64,000 nucleotides of DNA from ZC4RG30 sp039917615 (lineage in GTDB: Bacteria; Pseudomonadota; Gammaproteobacteria; Steroidobacterales; Steroidobacteraceae), in the NCBI GenBank assembly GCA_039917615.1, contig JBDSJD010000004.1, positions 104,992-168,991 of the forward strand. The letters run 5' to 3'. How positions within the stretch are numbered: position 1 is the stretch's first letter; every line of letters starts with the position of its first letter. The notes under the pieces were generated by a model. That model was not told the origin of the DNA, searched no databases, and was given only the letters and a program-made list of their open reading frames with translations. Positions 17,464-26,910 of this stretch are shown here, piece after piece. Made by a program: the position numbers and the translations under genes.

Positions 17464-18423
17464 ATGCGCACGTTCAAGTCGATCAAAGCCAGCGCCCACT
17501 CCCGCCTGCCGGGGTGGAGCATGGCAGCATTTCTCGTGGGTTGCGCCAGCCTGCACGCTGCGCAGCCGGACCTGCCCTTCTCGATGGAGCAATTGAGCAT
17601 CGGGATGCCGGAGGCTGGCGCGCCGCTCGCGGTAGTGGGCCCGTACGCGGTAGCGAAGGAGAACCCTTCCAACGGGCCCGGATTGCAGGTTTATCGGCCG
17701 CGTGATCTGGCGCGATTTCCCGCCAGCGACACCTTGCCCATCGTGGTCTGGGGAAACGGCGGATGCAGGTCTGACGGCCGCGGGAGCGCTGCCTTTCTGT
17801 CGACCATCGCATCGTATGGTTTCCTGGTGGTTGGTTCCGCACCCTTGCCGGACAACCCCGGGGCGCGCATTACCACCGTGAATCTGATCCGGGCGCTGGA
17901 CTGGGCCCAGGCAGAGGCGTCGCGCGCCGGCTCACCGCTCGCCGGCAAGATCAAGAGCGATGCCGTGGCGGTCATGGGCAACTCCTGCGGCGGCAATCTG
18001 GCGCTTGAGGCGGCGCGGGATCCGCGCGTTGACACGCTCGGCATGTGGAACTCGGGAGTATGGATCAGCGGTGAAATGCGTCTCGCCGACGGAACCCTGC
18101 TAAGCGCGACCACCAAGGCAGATCTGGCGTACGTGCATAGCCCCACCCTTTATATCAACGGCGACAAGATCGACCCGGCAATGATAAATGCCGCCGACGA
18201 TTTCATGCGTCTTGACAGGGTGCCGGTATTCTTCGGCTCGCGTCATGGCTCCGGGCATGGGGGTAGTTACTCGCACGCCAATGGTGGCGAGTTTGCCAAT
18301 ATCGCAGTGGCCTGGCTGCGCTGGCAGCTCAAGGGCGACAAAGACTCGGGCAAGATGTTCACCGGCCGCGACTGCAAACTGTGCACGGATCCGAACTGGA
18401 CAACGCAGAAGAAGGGCCTCTAG
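17464..18423 (+). CDS. Exported alpha/beta hydrolase (dienelactone-hydrolase/PET-hydrolase-like fold), paralogue A
   Basis: A 319-residue exported alpha/beta hydrolase. The oxyanion region VVWGNGGC, nucleophile elbow GNSCGG (Ser174) and a late His in the glycine-rich HGSGHGGSYSH loop are visible. The C terminus ends in a DCKLC-containing tail, a probable disulfide. The gene at 32227 is a clear paralogue (WGNGGC, GHSCGG, DCDLC at matching places). ATG at 17464 follows AGCAGGTG. The signal is somewhat long, with a hydrophobic stretch at residues about 18-32. It is likely an extracellular or periplasmic esterase or lipase; substrate unknown. Confidence 0.78.
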   Translation: MRTFKSIKASAHSRLPGWSMAAFLVGCASLHAAQPDLPFSMEQLSIGMPEAGAPLAVVGPYAVAKENPSNGPGLQVYRPRDLARFPASDTLPIVVWGNGGCRSDGRGSAAFLSTIASYGFLVVGSAPLPDNPGARITTVNLIRALDWAQAEASRAGSPLAGKIKSDAVAVMGNSCGGNLALEAARDPRVDTLGMWNSGVWISGEMRLADGTLLSATTKADLAYVHSPTLYINGDKIDPAMINAADDFMRLDRVPVFFGSRHGSGHGGSYSHANGGEFANIAVAWLRWQLKGDKDSGKMFTGRDCKLCTDPNWTTQKKGL

Positions 18424-18433
18424 GCGGGGGCCG

Positions 18434-19474
18434 TCACTTCCTGATCGGGCCGTCCACACCTTCAGGGGAGCAGTTGAACGGCTCGAGATTCAGGTCCGAA
18501 GGTGCGAATTCCAGGGTCGGAAGTTCGAACTCGCGGGTGAAGAACTCCGGATCCTTCAGCGTGATGTCGACCAGCAGCCGCTGGCGTGCCGCATCCAGAT
18601 GCAGGCGCTCAATCGACGTCAGCGCAGCCGAATGCAGCAGGCCGCGCGTCGGCTGACCGGGCTGTTCGACGTACTGGTTCAACACACCGGCCGAGTAATT
18701 GCCGGTCTCGATCACAAGCGTATCGCCCTCGAAATGCCCGATCGAATGGCCGAGTGAAGTGCGTGGTCCGCTTTTGGGATGCTCGCGCTGGTTCAGGTAG
18801 ACGATGCGCTTCACGTCCATCCACTCGTGCCGCAGGATCATGCGATCCTTTTCCCGGGTGATGGACAGTGGCGTGCCTGGGGCGCCCCACACGCGGCGGA
18901 TAGCAACCGGGTCGCAGCGGAACACCGGGTCGTCCTTGAAGGGGTTGTACTTGGCAACGGCCGCCTTTCCGGCGTTCGTCAGGAACTCCATCGCCGGCTG
19001 CTGACCGCTGGTGCTGCGGCCCGGCGTCGGTGCGAGCAGCCACGTGCCGACGATGTCGCGACGGGCGGCGCGGCCCGGTCGCACCGGCTGGGCATCCGTG
19101 CGCCCGTTTACGCTCAGCACCCGCCCGTCGGGAAAGTACACGTTGTTGAAGAAACACTTGTGAGTGTCATTCCGGGATTGGGATCCGTCGATGCGCACCT
19201 CGGTGCCTGGCTTCAACATCTTGGGCGTGATGCCGTTGCGGCTTAACTGTGTATAGCCGTGCGATTCGCACACATACTCCTGCGTCCTGCCGTTCTCGTC
19301 GACCGCCGAAATGTGCACGTAGCTGTGCGGGTTGCGCGCTTCAAACTGCGTAACCTTGCCGGAAATACTGACTGGCTTGTTGATGTCGAAGTGCGGCGCA
19401 AAGCTGTGGTGCGCGCCCGCGACCGTCGCGGACGTGAGGACAACGAGAGCTGCGATGTTGCGGATCGATGCCAT
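18434..19474 (-). CDS. Exported DUF6152-type protein, long form A
   Basis: A 346-residue exported protein. After the signal peptide (MASIRNIAALVVLTSATVAG) the mature protein opens with AHHSFAPHFD, the His-His opening of the DUF6152 family, and continues with the conserved strand segment GKVTQFEARNPHSYVH. A C-terminal domain of about 200 residues follows with GHSIGHFEGDTLVIETGN and a FTREFELP segment. The His pair next to the mature N terminus could bind metal. ATG at 19474 follows a GGGGG ribosome site. It is convergent with the 17464 hydrolase and divergent from the FAH gene. The 22616 gene is a paralogue. Function unknown. Confidence 0.75.
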   Translation of the reverse strand: MASIRNIAALVVLTSATVAGAHHSFAPHFDINKPVSISGKVTQFEARNPHSYVHISAVDENGRTQEYVCESHGYTQLSRNGITPKMLKPGTEVRIDGSQSRNDTHKCFFNNVYFPDGRVLSVNGRTDAQPVRPGRAARRDIVGTWLLAPTPGRSTSGQQPAMEFLTNAGKAAVAKYNPFKDDPVFRCDPVAIRRVWGAPGTPLSITREKDRMILRHEWMDVKRIVYLNQREHPKSGPRTSLGHSIGHFEGDTLVIETGNYSAGVLNQYVEQPGQPTRGLLHSAALTSIERLHLDAARQRLLVDITLKDPEFFTREFELPTLEFAPSDLNLEPFNCSPEGVDGPIRK

Positions 19475-19526
19475 GGTCTGGCCCCCTTTTCTCGGCTCTA
19501 GTATAGGGGTGCGGTACAATAGTTCC

Positions 19527-20231
19527 ATGTATACAGGGTATGTATTTTCGCCGCCCGCGAGTGTGTCGGCCGCGGTAAGGGGCAGCGACGAACGCTTTCC
19601 GGTGCGCCGCATTTTCTGCGTGGGTCGCAACTACGCAGACCATGTGCGCGAGATGGGCGGCGACCCCCGCAGCGAACCGCCAATCTTCTTCTCGAAGCCT
19701 GCTGATGCGCTGGTGCCCAGTGGCACCATTGTGCCTTATCCGCCGGGCACCCAAGAGCTCCATCACGAGGTCGAACTGGTGGTGGCGCTGCATCGTGGCG
19801 GCGCGCGAATTGCCGCAACCAATGCGCTGACCCATGTCTACGGTTACGCAGTCGGCAATGACCTGACACGCCGAGACCTGCAGTCGCAGGCGCGTTCGCG
19901 CGGCCTACCGTGGGACATGGCGAAGGGGTTCGATGCATCTGCGCAGATCGCGCAGATTCACCCGGTCGAACGATTTGGTCATCCGGCCAAAAACGCCATC
20001 TGGTTGAAAGTGAATGGCGAGCAGCGACAGCATTCCACCCTTGATCAGATGATCTGGTCGGTCGCGGAGATCATCAGCGGTCTGTCCGCGCTGGTGGAGT
20101 TGCGGCCGGGAGACCTGATCTACACCGGAACCCCGGAGGGGGTCGGCGCACTGGTGCCGGGCGATGTAGTCACGGCAGGCATCGAAGGACTGGACGAATT
20201 GGAATTCCGCATAGCCGCGGTTTCCTCTTAA
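19527..20231 (+). CDS. Fumarylacetoacetate hydrolase (FAH) family protein
   Basis: A 234-residue single-domain FAH-family enzyme. Conserved elements include FFSKPADALV, the metal-binding HHEVELVVAL, VGNDLTRRDLQ and GTPEGVG. Members cleave C-C bonds of acylpyruvates (fumarylpyruvate, acylpyruvate) or decarboxylate oxaloacetate in aromatic catabolism. Length fits the short acylpyruvase/fumarylpyruvate hydrolase branch. The start is ATG 19527; no Shine-Dalgarno is visible, and a TACAAT -10-like box lies only seven bases before the ATG, so a leaderless transcript is possible. It runs into the Bcr/CflA gene (16 bases) and is probably co-transcribed with it. Confidence 0.85.
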   Translation: MYTGYVFSPPASVSAAVRGSDERFPVRRIFCVGRNYADHVREMGGDPRSEPPIFFSKPADALVPSGTIVPYPPGTQELHHEVELVVALHRGGARIAATNALTHVYGYAVGNDLTRRDLQSQARSRGLPWDMAKGFDASAQIAQIHPVERFGHPAKNAIWLKVNGEQRQHSTLDQMIWSVAEIISGLSALVELRPGDLIYTGTPEGVGALVPGDVVTAGIEGLDELEFRIAAVSS

Positions 20232-20247
20232 AGTTGCGGACGCTGCA

Positions 20248-21471
20248 GTGAGACAGCACTTTGGGCGTATGGTGCTGCTCGCGGCCTGCACGTCGCTTGG
20301 TCCGCTCAGCCTGAATCTGTATCTGCCGTCGGTTCCTGCGGTGCAAGAGCACTTCGACGCGACGGTCGCCGCAGTGCAGGCCACGGTCAGCCTGGCACTG
20401 CTGGCCTTTGGCCTGGGACTGGTGCTGCTGGGTCCGCTGACGGATCGTCATGGACGGCGCCCCTGCCTGCTCGTTGGGTTGATCCTGTTCATCGCAGGCG
20501 CGGCGGTGGCGGGGCTGGCCTCGTCGCTGCAGGTACTGACGCTTGCCCGCGTGGTGCAATCCATTGGCTGCGCGATTGCGTTCATCAGTGCGCGAGCGAT
20601 AGTTGCCGATGTGTCGCCGCGGGAAGATCTGCCCAGATCGGTGGCGCACATGACCATGATCATGCTGGTGGTGCAAATGGTCGCGCCCTTGCTGGGCAAC
20701 CTGATCATGTCTGCGGGCGGGTGGCGCGCCGTACAGTTCTTCGGCGCCGCGCTGGCGATTTCGTTGTTGATCGGCGTAGCGCTGGGGCAGCCGGAAACGT
20801 TGCCAGCCTTGCAGCGGGCGAAGCCGCACCGCTCAGTAGCAGACTTTTTCCGGCCCACGATTTCCGTGCTGTCCAGACCGGGGATGCTGATCCTGCTCTT
20901 GCAGGCAGGGCTGCTCTATTCTGCATATCCTGCGTTCCTCTCCATTGCCCCCCACCTGATGGTTGGCGCGTTCGGACGCCCACCGTCTGAATTCGCTTAC
21001 TATTTCGTGTTTTTGCCGCTGGGGTATTTCGCCGGCAATGCCTTTGTACTGAAGTTCGCAAGCAAAGTCGGACAACACCGTCTCGTCTCCGCGGGAGCGT
21101 GGTTTGCCACCTGTTCAGCCCTGCTGAGCGTCATGCTCATTGCGCTGGGCGTCCGTCACCCGCTGGCTCTGTTCATTCCTGCCGGAGCGATGCTTAATTT
21201 CGGCCTGGGCTTGGCGCTGCCAACCGTGTCTGCCCGTGCGGTAACGCAATCCAGCCCGAACATTGGCAGCGGTTGGGGCCTGGTCGGCTGCGCGCAGCAG
21301 GTGCTGGCAGCGGTGTCAGTGCAGACGCTGGGGCTCTTCAGCGCCGACTCACCGTATCCCGTGCTGGCGCTGTGCGCGGGGTCGACGCTGATCGTGCTGG
21401 CGTTTGAATATTCGCGCAGCGCGTCCCACGCAGCGGCGGACCGAAGTTGTGATGGAACTGGTGATTCATAG
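20248..21471 (+). CDS. Bcr/CflA-family MFS drug or metabolite exporter
   Basis: A 407-residue major-facilitator protein with about 12 hydrophobic segments. The Bcr/CflA hallmarks are present: opening SLGPLSLNLYLPSVPAV and the loop 2-3 motif GPLTDRHGRRP, then ARVVQSIGCA. Family members export bicyclomycin, chloramphenicol, cysteine or other small molecules by proton antiport. It starts at GTG 20248, 16 bases after the FAH gene, suggesting efflux of a compound or intermediate handled by that enzyme. Substrate not predictable. Confidence 0.85.
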   Translation: MRQHFGRMVLLAACTSLGPLSLNLYLPSVPAVQEHFDATVAAVQATVSLALLAFGLGLVLLGPLTDRHGRRPCLLVGLILFIAGAAVAGLASSLQVLTLARVVQSIGCAIAFISARAIVADVSPREDLPRSVAHMTMIMLVVQMVAPLLGNLIMSAGGWRAVQFFGAALAISLLIGVALGQPETLPALQRAKPHRSVADFFRPTISVLSRPGMLILLLQAGLLYSAYPAFLSIAPHLMVGAFGRPPSEFAYYFVFLPLGYFAGNAFVLKFASKVGQHRLVSAGAWFATCSALLSVMLIALGVRHPLALFIPAGAMLNFGLGLALPTVSARAVTQSSPNIGSGWGLVGCAQQVLAAVSVQTLGLFSADSPYPVLALCAGSTLIVLAFEYSRSASHAAADRSCDGTGDS

Positions 21472-21582
21472 GGTCGCGCACTTTACGGTTCGAATATTTC
21501 GTGTCCGCTATTTTCTGCAATAACATGCGGCCACGGACAGCAGCACATGATGCGTCCATATATGCACGCGGCGAGGTATTCA

Positions 21583-22581
21583 ATGAAGCCTGTGGTTTGG
21601 GGTGTGTTGAGCACGGCGCGTATCGGCATGGACAAGGTGCTGCCGGCGATGCAGCGCAGCCCGTTGATCGACTTGCGGGGCATCGCCTCCCGCACTCTGG
21701 CGACTGCTGAAACAGCGGCGCGGCGGCTGGGCATTCCGCAGGCCTATGGCAGCTACGAGGCTCTCATCGCCGATCCGCAGATCGAGGCCATTTACAACCC
21801 TCTGCCCAACCATTTGCACGTGCCGCTGACGCTTGCCGCAGCGCGGGCCGGCAAGCACGTGCTGTGCGAGAAGCCCATCGCGCTGAGTGGCGATGAGGCG
21901 CGTGCGCTGCAGGAAGTCGCCGGCCGGGTGCGCATCGCCGAAGCCTTCATGGTGCGCCATCATCCCCAGTGGCAGCGTATACGCGCGTTGCTGCGCAGCG
22001 GTCGCATCGGCACTCCCCGGGCGGTGCAGGCAGTCTTCTCGTACTTCAATGACAACCCGGCTGACATCCGCAACCAGCGCGATATTGGCGGCGGCGCGCT
22101 GTACGACATCGGCTGCTACGCCATCGTCGCGGCGCGGTATGTCTTCGAGGCTGAGCCGGTGCGTGCGGTGGCGCTGGTCGACCGCGACCCACAACTTGAC
22201 ATCGACCGCATCACCAGTGGCCTGCTCGACTTCAGCGCCGGCCGGCAACTCTCGTTCACCGTCTCCACGCAGAGCTGCGCGCACCAGCGCATCACTGTGC
22301 TGGGCACGCGCGGGTGCATCGAGGTGCTGATTCCTTTCAACGCGCCGCAGGGCGCCACCACCCAGATTCGTGTCGACGACGGCGGCAAGCTCGACGGCAG
22401 CGGCATCACCGTTGAGACGCTGCCCGAGGCCGATCAATACCAGCGGATGGCTGAAGACTTCTCGCGCAGCGTGCGCGGCGTGCAGGCTCCATTCTGGGGC
22501 CTGGATGACGCCATCTCCCAGATGGCCGTGATCGACGCATTGTGGCGCTCCGAACGCAGCAACGCCTGGGAACCAGTTTAG
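21583..22581 (+). CDS. Gfo/Idh/MocA-family NAD(P)-dependent oxidoreductase
   Basis: A 332-residue cytosolic oxidoreductase. The N-terminal Rossmann fold begins VVWGVLSTARIG; the signature EKPIAL and the GGGALYDIGCYAI segment with the catalytic-type lysine (in EKP) are present, followed by the C-terminal alpha/beta domain. Members oxidise sugars, inositols or dihydrodiols. The start is ATG 21583 with CGAGG upstream; an in-frame ATG at 21547 adds 12 residues that do not fit the family. It follows the exporter gene by 111 bases on the same strand. Exact substrate unknown; a 1,5-anhydrofructose or sugar dehydrogenase role is one possibility. Confidence 0.85.
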   Translation: MKPVVWGVLSTARIGMDKVLPAMQRSPLIDLRGIASRTLATAETAARRLGIPQAYGSYEALIADPQIEAIYNPLPNHLHVPLTLAAARAGKHVLCEKPIALSGDEARALQEVAGRVRIAEAFMVRHHPQWQRIRALLRSGRIGTPRAVQAVFSYFNDNPADIRNQRDIGGGALYDIGCYAIVAARYVFEAEPVRAVALVDRDPQLDIDRITSGLLDFSAGRQLSFTVSTQSCAHQRITVLGTRGCIEVLIPFNAPQGATTQIRVDDGGKLDGSGITVETLPEADQYQRMAEDFSRSVRGVQAPFWGLDDAISQMAVIDALWRSERSNAWEPV

Positions 22582-22615
22582 AGAAACCCTTCGCGCAACT
22601 CCGGGATGTCCTCTT

Positions 22616-23746
22616 CTACTGCTGGAACTCCGGCGTCATGTCCTTGCAAGGCTGCTTCTGGAACGGCACCTCCGAGAGATACATGATGTCGTAACTCTCG
22701 TACGGAGCCGATAAATACACCGGATCCGTGACCGAATAGTCGCGCCGCAGCGAAAATTCCTGCGGGTCGAACGTGAAGCGCTCGACGATATGCATCTGCT
22801 CACTGCTGCGCGTGGGCGGCGACAGGACGCCCGCGGCAAACCCCACGGTATCGACCACGAGCGCATTGCCTTCCCAGTGGCCAATCGAGTGGCCGGCATA
22901 GCTCGGCTTGATACGTTCCGGATGCCTGGTCATACCGACATGGATACGGCGATCGAAGTTGTACAGACCGTACGTGATATCGATGACTTTCTCGCCATTC
23001 GCCGCAGTCTTCTGCTCGAAGCGGTTGATCGGCCAGTCCGCGGTCCAGTCCCGGACGAAGCTCGTGGGCTTGCAGGCATACCACGGATTGTCTTTCGGCG
23101 ACCGGGTGAAGGCGTCGGCCGCTTTCCTGCCCTCGGCCGTGTACACGACTTTCGGCCGCGGCGGCTGCGCCGCCTGCACCTGCTGCATCGTGATCTTGCC
23201 GGCCGCGAAGTCCTTCGACATGCTCTTCGGAATCATGGAGCCGTGGCCACCGCTTGGGGGAATGGTGAGCACGAATTGCTCCACGGCCCAGTCGCCACTG
23301 ATGTTCGGCTGGCCATCGGCCAGGCGCAACGGGCGTTTGGAAGTATCGACCGTCTTCGTCTGGAACTGATCGTTGCGATTGATACTGGGCGCGTCGCCAA
23401 GCTTGAAGGTCTCGATATAGCAGGCACTGGGATCCAGACGGTGCGGATGCCCTTCGATCTCCACATGCTGGCCCACCTTGAACATGTCGGTGGTCCACCC
23501 GGAACGTTTCAGCAGCATCGCCGCACGCATCTCGCAGCGCATGTGCGATTTCTTGCCGTTGGCGCCGACCACATCGACCTCCATGTAGGAGTGCGGGTTG
23601 ATCAGGTTCATCTTGGTGAGGGTTCCGGACATGTGCAACGGAACATTAATCTGGAACTCGCCGAAACTATGGTGACCCAGCGCTGGTGCGGCGAGGACAA
23701 CAAGGGTCGCAGCGAAAATGGTGGACCACACAATTTTGTGTGACAT
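22616..23746 (-). CDS. Exported DUF6152-type protein, long form B
   Basis: A 376-residue exported paralogue of the 18434 protein. Signal peptide (MSHKIVWSTIFAATLVVLAA) is followed by LGHHSFGEFQINVP, again a His-His pair at the mature N terminus, then the GTLTKMNLINPHSYMEV strand and a long C-terminal domain with GHSIGHWEGNALVVDTVG. A threonine/proline-rich middle and a final cysteine (KQPCKD) distinguish it. ATG 23746 is preceded by GGGAG. It is convergent with the oxidoreductase gene. Function unknown; metal binding through the His pair is inference. Confidence 0.75.
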   Translation of the reverse strand: MSHKIVWSTIFAATLVVLAAPALGHHSFGEFQINVPLHMSGTLTKMNLINPHSYMEVDVVGANGKKSHMRCEMRAAMLLKRSGWTTDMFKVGQHVEIEGHPHRLDPSACYIETFKLGDAPSINRNDQFQTKTVDTSKRPLRLADGQPNISGDWAVEQFVLTIPPSGGHGSMIPKSMSKDFAAGKITMQQVQAAQPPRPKVVYTAEGRKAADAFTRSPKDNPWYACKPTSFVRDWTADWPINRFEQKTAANGEKVIDITYGLYNFDRRIHVGMTRHPERIKPSYAGHSIGHWEGNALVVDTVGFAAGVLSPPTRSSEQMHIVERFTFDPQEFSLRRDYSVTDPVYLSAPYESYDIMYLSEVPFQKQPCKDMTPEFQQ

Positions 23747-24182
23747 GGAATGCTCCCGCATCAACTGTTCATCCAGGACAAGTAACGGCGCGCCAATCCG
23801 GAACAAAAGGGTTCGGCGAAATGAGATGCACATCTGCGGCACGAATGCATGGAATCTGATCGGGCGAAGTATGAGTCATTTGCCTTGTTGAACAAAGTGT
23901 TATGAGGCTTGGGCCCGGATGCCCGACTCCGTGCTTGTCGAAGCCTGGCGACCGGAAAGATCGTGCTGGTATGCAGGGATCCACTACGCTGAATTCCTTA
24001 TGTCGTCTTGCCGTTTTCGATATTCGGCTTGGCGGCTGCAAGCACACACGGCTGGGACAACAATAGCGGCGGAGCATAACGCGCTATCCTCCAGCGATAG
24101 TACGTGCCTTTGCCGCTCAAGTACGGGGGTCCGCCTGTTTCGGTTCAGGGTCTTCTTCCAAAGGAATACGGGGATTGATGCC
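23747..24182. other. 436-base intergenic region, no convincing gene
   Basis: The region separates the divergent DUF6152 and G8-protein genes. A frame open from 23919 runs into the G8 gene, but its extra N-terminal residues do not look like a protein and precede a clean signal peptide. Promoters for both genes must lie here; I could not assign them. Confidence 0.4.
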
Positions 24183-26825
24183 ATGAGAACACCATGTCGC
24201 TCACTACTTTCTGTGCTGCTTGTTCCAGCAGTCCTGCTCGGCAGCGTATCAGCTGTCGTAGAGGCGGCGCAGGCGAAGGCCACGCGCTGGTCTGACCCGG
24301 CCACGTGGCCGAACAAGAAGGTGCCCGCAGCAGGCGACAAGGTGGAGATCGCAAGCGGCAAGGAAGTGATCCTTGACGTCAATACGCCGGCGCTGGCCGG
24401 CTTGACGATCAATGGCAAACTCAGCTTCTCCAACACTGCGGACCTGGAGCTCACCACCGAGTGGATCATGTTGCACGGTGAACTGGCCATTGGCACCGAA
24501 GCCAGCCCCCAGACGCGCAAGGCGACCATCACCCTGGCCAACAACGTCAAAGATGAAGAGTTGATGGGAATGGGTGACCGCGGGATCATGATCTCGGGTG
24601 GCACTCTGAACCTGCACGGCAGCCGGAAAAATACCTGGACCAAGCTGGCCAGCACGGCTAACGCAGGCAGCACCTCGATCCAGGTGCTGAACGCCGCTGA
24701 GTGGCGCGTGGGTGACGAGATCGTGCTCGCCTCCACGGACTTCAATCCCCGCCAGGCCGAGCGTCGCACCATTTCCGCCATCAGCGGCAACATGCTCACG
24801 CTCGACAAGAAGCTGGACTACATGCACTTCGGGAGGATCACGTTCGAGGTCGACGAGCGCGGTGAGGTTGGCCTACTCACACGCAATATCAAGATCCAGG
24901 CCACGCCCGATGCGGAACAGTCATTCCTGGGCGGCCACATCATGGCGATGGTCACGAGCAAGATGTTCGTCGAGGGCGTCGAACTCAATCGCATGGGTCA
25001 GAACCTGCAGCTTGCCCGGTATCCCATCCACTGGCATCTGGTGGGCGATGGCAAGGGTCAATACATCCGGAACGCGTCCATCCACGACACCTACAACCGC
25101 TGCGTGACCGTGCATGGCACCAATGACCTGCGCATTGAGAACAACGTGACCTACAACACCGTCGGGCACTGCTTCTTCCTCGAGGACGGCATCGAACACG
25201 GCAACCAGTTTGTGCACAACCTGGCGATCCAGACCAAGTGCCATACCTCCAAGCCCTGTATGCCGACCAACCTCGCCGCATCTGGAGAGGCCAACTTTGC
25301 GTACGAGGATCGCCAGGCCGGCAGACAGACTGGCCAGCAAGCCAAGGATGTGCTGCTACCTTCGGACAACACGGTGGCGTCTTACTGGATCACCAATCCT
25401 GACAACACCTACCGCGACAACGTGGCCGCGGGATCCGATGAGAACGGGTTCTGGATGTCATTGCCGGAGCACCCTAACGGTGCGCATGAAGGCACGGATG
25501 TCGCCAAGGCAACCTGGCCGCGAAACATGAGTATCCGCGAGTTCAAGGGCAACGTCGCGCACTCTAACTACGACGCGTTCATGATGGACCGGAACATTGC
25601 GGCCAACAACACCTTCGGTGTGACCGGCAACATGCATATCGCCCGTGAAAATCCCGCAGACTCGCGCAGCAAGATCGTGGAGACGGTCTTCGAGGATCTC
25701 ACTGCCTACAAGAATCGCAATGGCGGCTTCTGGGGCCGCGGTGAGATGCGCACATACAGGAACATCAAGTCGGCCGACAACGCCATTGGCTACACGCAGG
25801 CGTCTGGCCTGGCCGGTGGTGCCAGTCTTGAGGACCCTTACACATCACGGGTCCTTGATTCGCTGTTCGTGGGCGACACCGAGAACATCGGCAATCCCAC
25901 CACTGACGCGGAAAAGGCTTACGGCCGCAGCCTACCGAAGCCCATGTTGCCGGATTTCCCGACCCGCGGCTTCGAGTACTACGATGCGCGTCATGACGTG
26001 GTAAACACCACCTTCCGGAACTTTGAGGACAACGCAACCCGCAAGACCGGAGCACTCTCTTATCTGCTGTACACCAGCTTCGGAGTCAGCTCCAACAACA
26101 CTATCGAGCGCGTGAAATTCGAGAACGCCAAGCCGGTGTATTTCCCGCCGATGCAGGGCAACGCCAGGTGGGCCAACGATAATGGGAACAGTTCGGCCTA
26201 CAAGACCGCGGCGATCCGCGACAAGGACGGTTCGCTCGGCGCTGGCCCCAATGCCTACATTCTCATCAACGATGGCGTCAACGACAGCATCGCAACCGAT
26301 GCAGAAGCCTGCGAGATCAAGTCCACCTGGAACGCTGCGGTGTGCAAGGGCGATGTCGGACGCCTGAATGTTGGCGGCGCCGCTGGCGGCGCTCGTGGCG
26401 GTGGCGCCCCGAGAGCCGGTGGTGCAGGCCCAGGCGCTGGTGTTCCGGGTGCAGCTAGTGCTCGAGCTGGCGGCGGTGCCGGTGCAGCACCTGCTGAGCC
26501 GCCAGTGGTTCTCAGCCGCAATGGCAAGGACTACACCGTGACCGGCACCAACGTGCGAGCCGGCACCGAGATCAAGGTGACCACCGAGAGGCCGTCCGTG
26601 TCCCTCAGGTTGTCGGAGCTGGACAAAGGCTCGTGGTTGATCTTTCAGCTGCCGGGCTTCAACACCGCAGCCTCGGCTACGCAGCAGACCAGCTTGGATG
26701 CACTGCGCAAGGCCGGCGAGACCTCATACTTCAAAGACAAAGATGCACTTTGGGTCAAGGTGGTCTCCCCTGACAGCGGCCCCCTCGGCCTTGGTGGTGG
26801 AACTACTCTCCAAGTCAGCCGGTAA
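24183..26825 (+). CDS. Exported G8-domain, CEMIP/TMEM2-like parallel beta-helix protein
   Basis: An 880-residue exported protein. After a signal peptide (MRTPCRSLLSVLLVPAVLLG) comes a G8 domain (about residues 33-155; WSDPATWPNKKVPAAGDKV and the following strands). A beta-helix follows, with the core found in animal CEMIP/TMEM2 and PKHD1-type proteins: IHWHLVGDGKGQYIRNASIH, RCVTVHGTNDL and GHCFFLEDGIEHGN (about 280-345). A Gly/Ala-rich linker (about 730-776) leads to a C-terminal domain of about 100 residues. CEMIP and TMEM2 cut or bind hyaluronan; here a polysaccharide-degrading or binding role is inference. ATG 24183 begins the signal peptide. Other exported enzymes flank it. Confidence 0.8.
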   Translation: MRTPCRSLLSVLLVPAVLLGSVSAVVEAAQAKATRWSDPATWPNKKVPAAGDKVEIASGKEVILDVNTPALAGLTINGKLSFSNTADLELTTEWIMLHGELAIGTEASPQTRKATITLANNVKDEELMGMGDRGIMISGGTLNLHGSRKNTWTKLASTANAGSTSIQVLNAAEWRVGDEIVLASTDFNPRQAERRTISAISGNMLTLDKKLDYMHFGRITFEVDERGEVGLLTRNIKIQATPDAEQSFLGGHIMAMVTSKMFVEGVELNRMGQNLQLARYPIHWHLVGDGKGQYIRNASIHDTYNRCVTVHGTNDLRIENNVTYNTVGHCFFLEDGIEHGNQFVHNLAIQTKCHTSKPCMPTNLAASGEANFAYEDRQAGRQTGQQAKDVLLPSDNTVASYWITNPDNTYRDNVAAGSDENGFWMSLPEHPNGAHEGTDVAKATWPRNMSIREFKGNVAHSNYDAFMMDRNIAANNTFGVTGNMHIARENPADSRSKIVETVFEDLTAYKNRNGGFWGRGEMRTYRNIKSADNAIGYTQASGLAGGASLEDPYTSRVLDSLFVGDTENIGNPTTDAEKAYGRSLPKPMLPDFPTRGFEYYDARHDVVNTTFRNFEDNATRKTGALSYLLYTSFGVSSNNTIERVKFENAKPVYFPPMQGNARWANDNGNSSAYKTAAIRDKDGSLGAGPNAYILINDGVNDSIATDAEACEIKSTWNAAVCKGDVGRLNVGGAAGGARGGGAPRAGGAGPGAGVPGAASARAGGGAGAAPAEPPVVLSRNGKDYTVTGTNVRAGTEIKVTTERPSVSLRLSELDKGSWLIFQLPGFNTAASATQQTSLDALRKAGETSYFKDKDALWVKVVSPDSGPLGLGGGTTLQVSR

Positions 26826-26910
26826 GCGTAATACGCGCCGCATCCCTTGTTCTGCAGGAATGCTACTCCGAGTGTAGGCTTGCCATACGCAACTTGAGTC
26901 AGGGGGGATC

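Noticed and set aside
21580..22437. Long leftward open frame
   Set aside because: It is the antisense shadow of the Gfo/Idh/MocA gene and lacks domain motifs.
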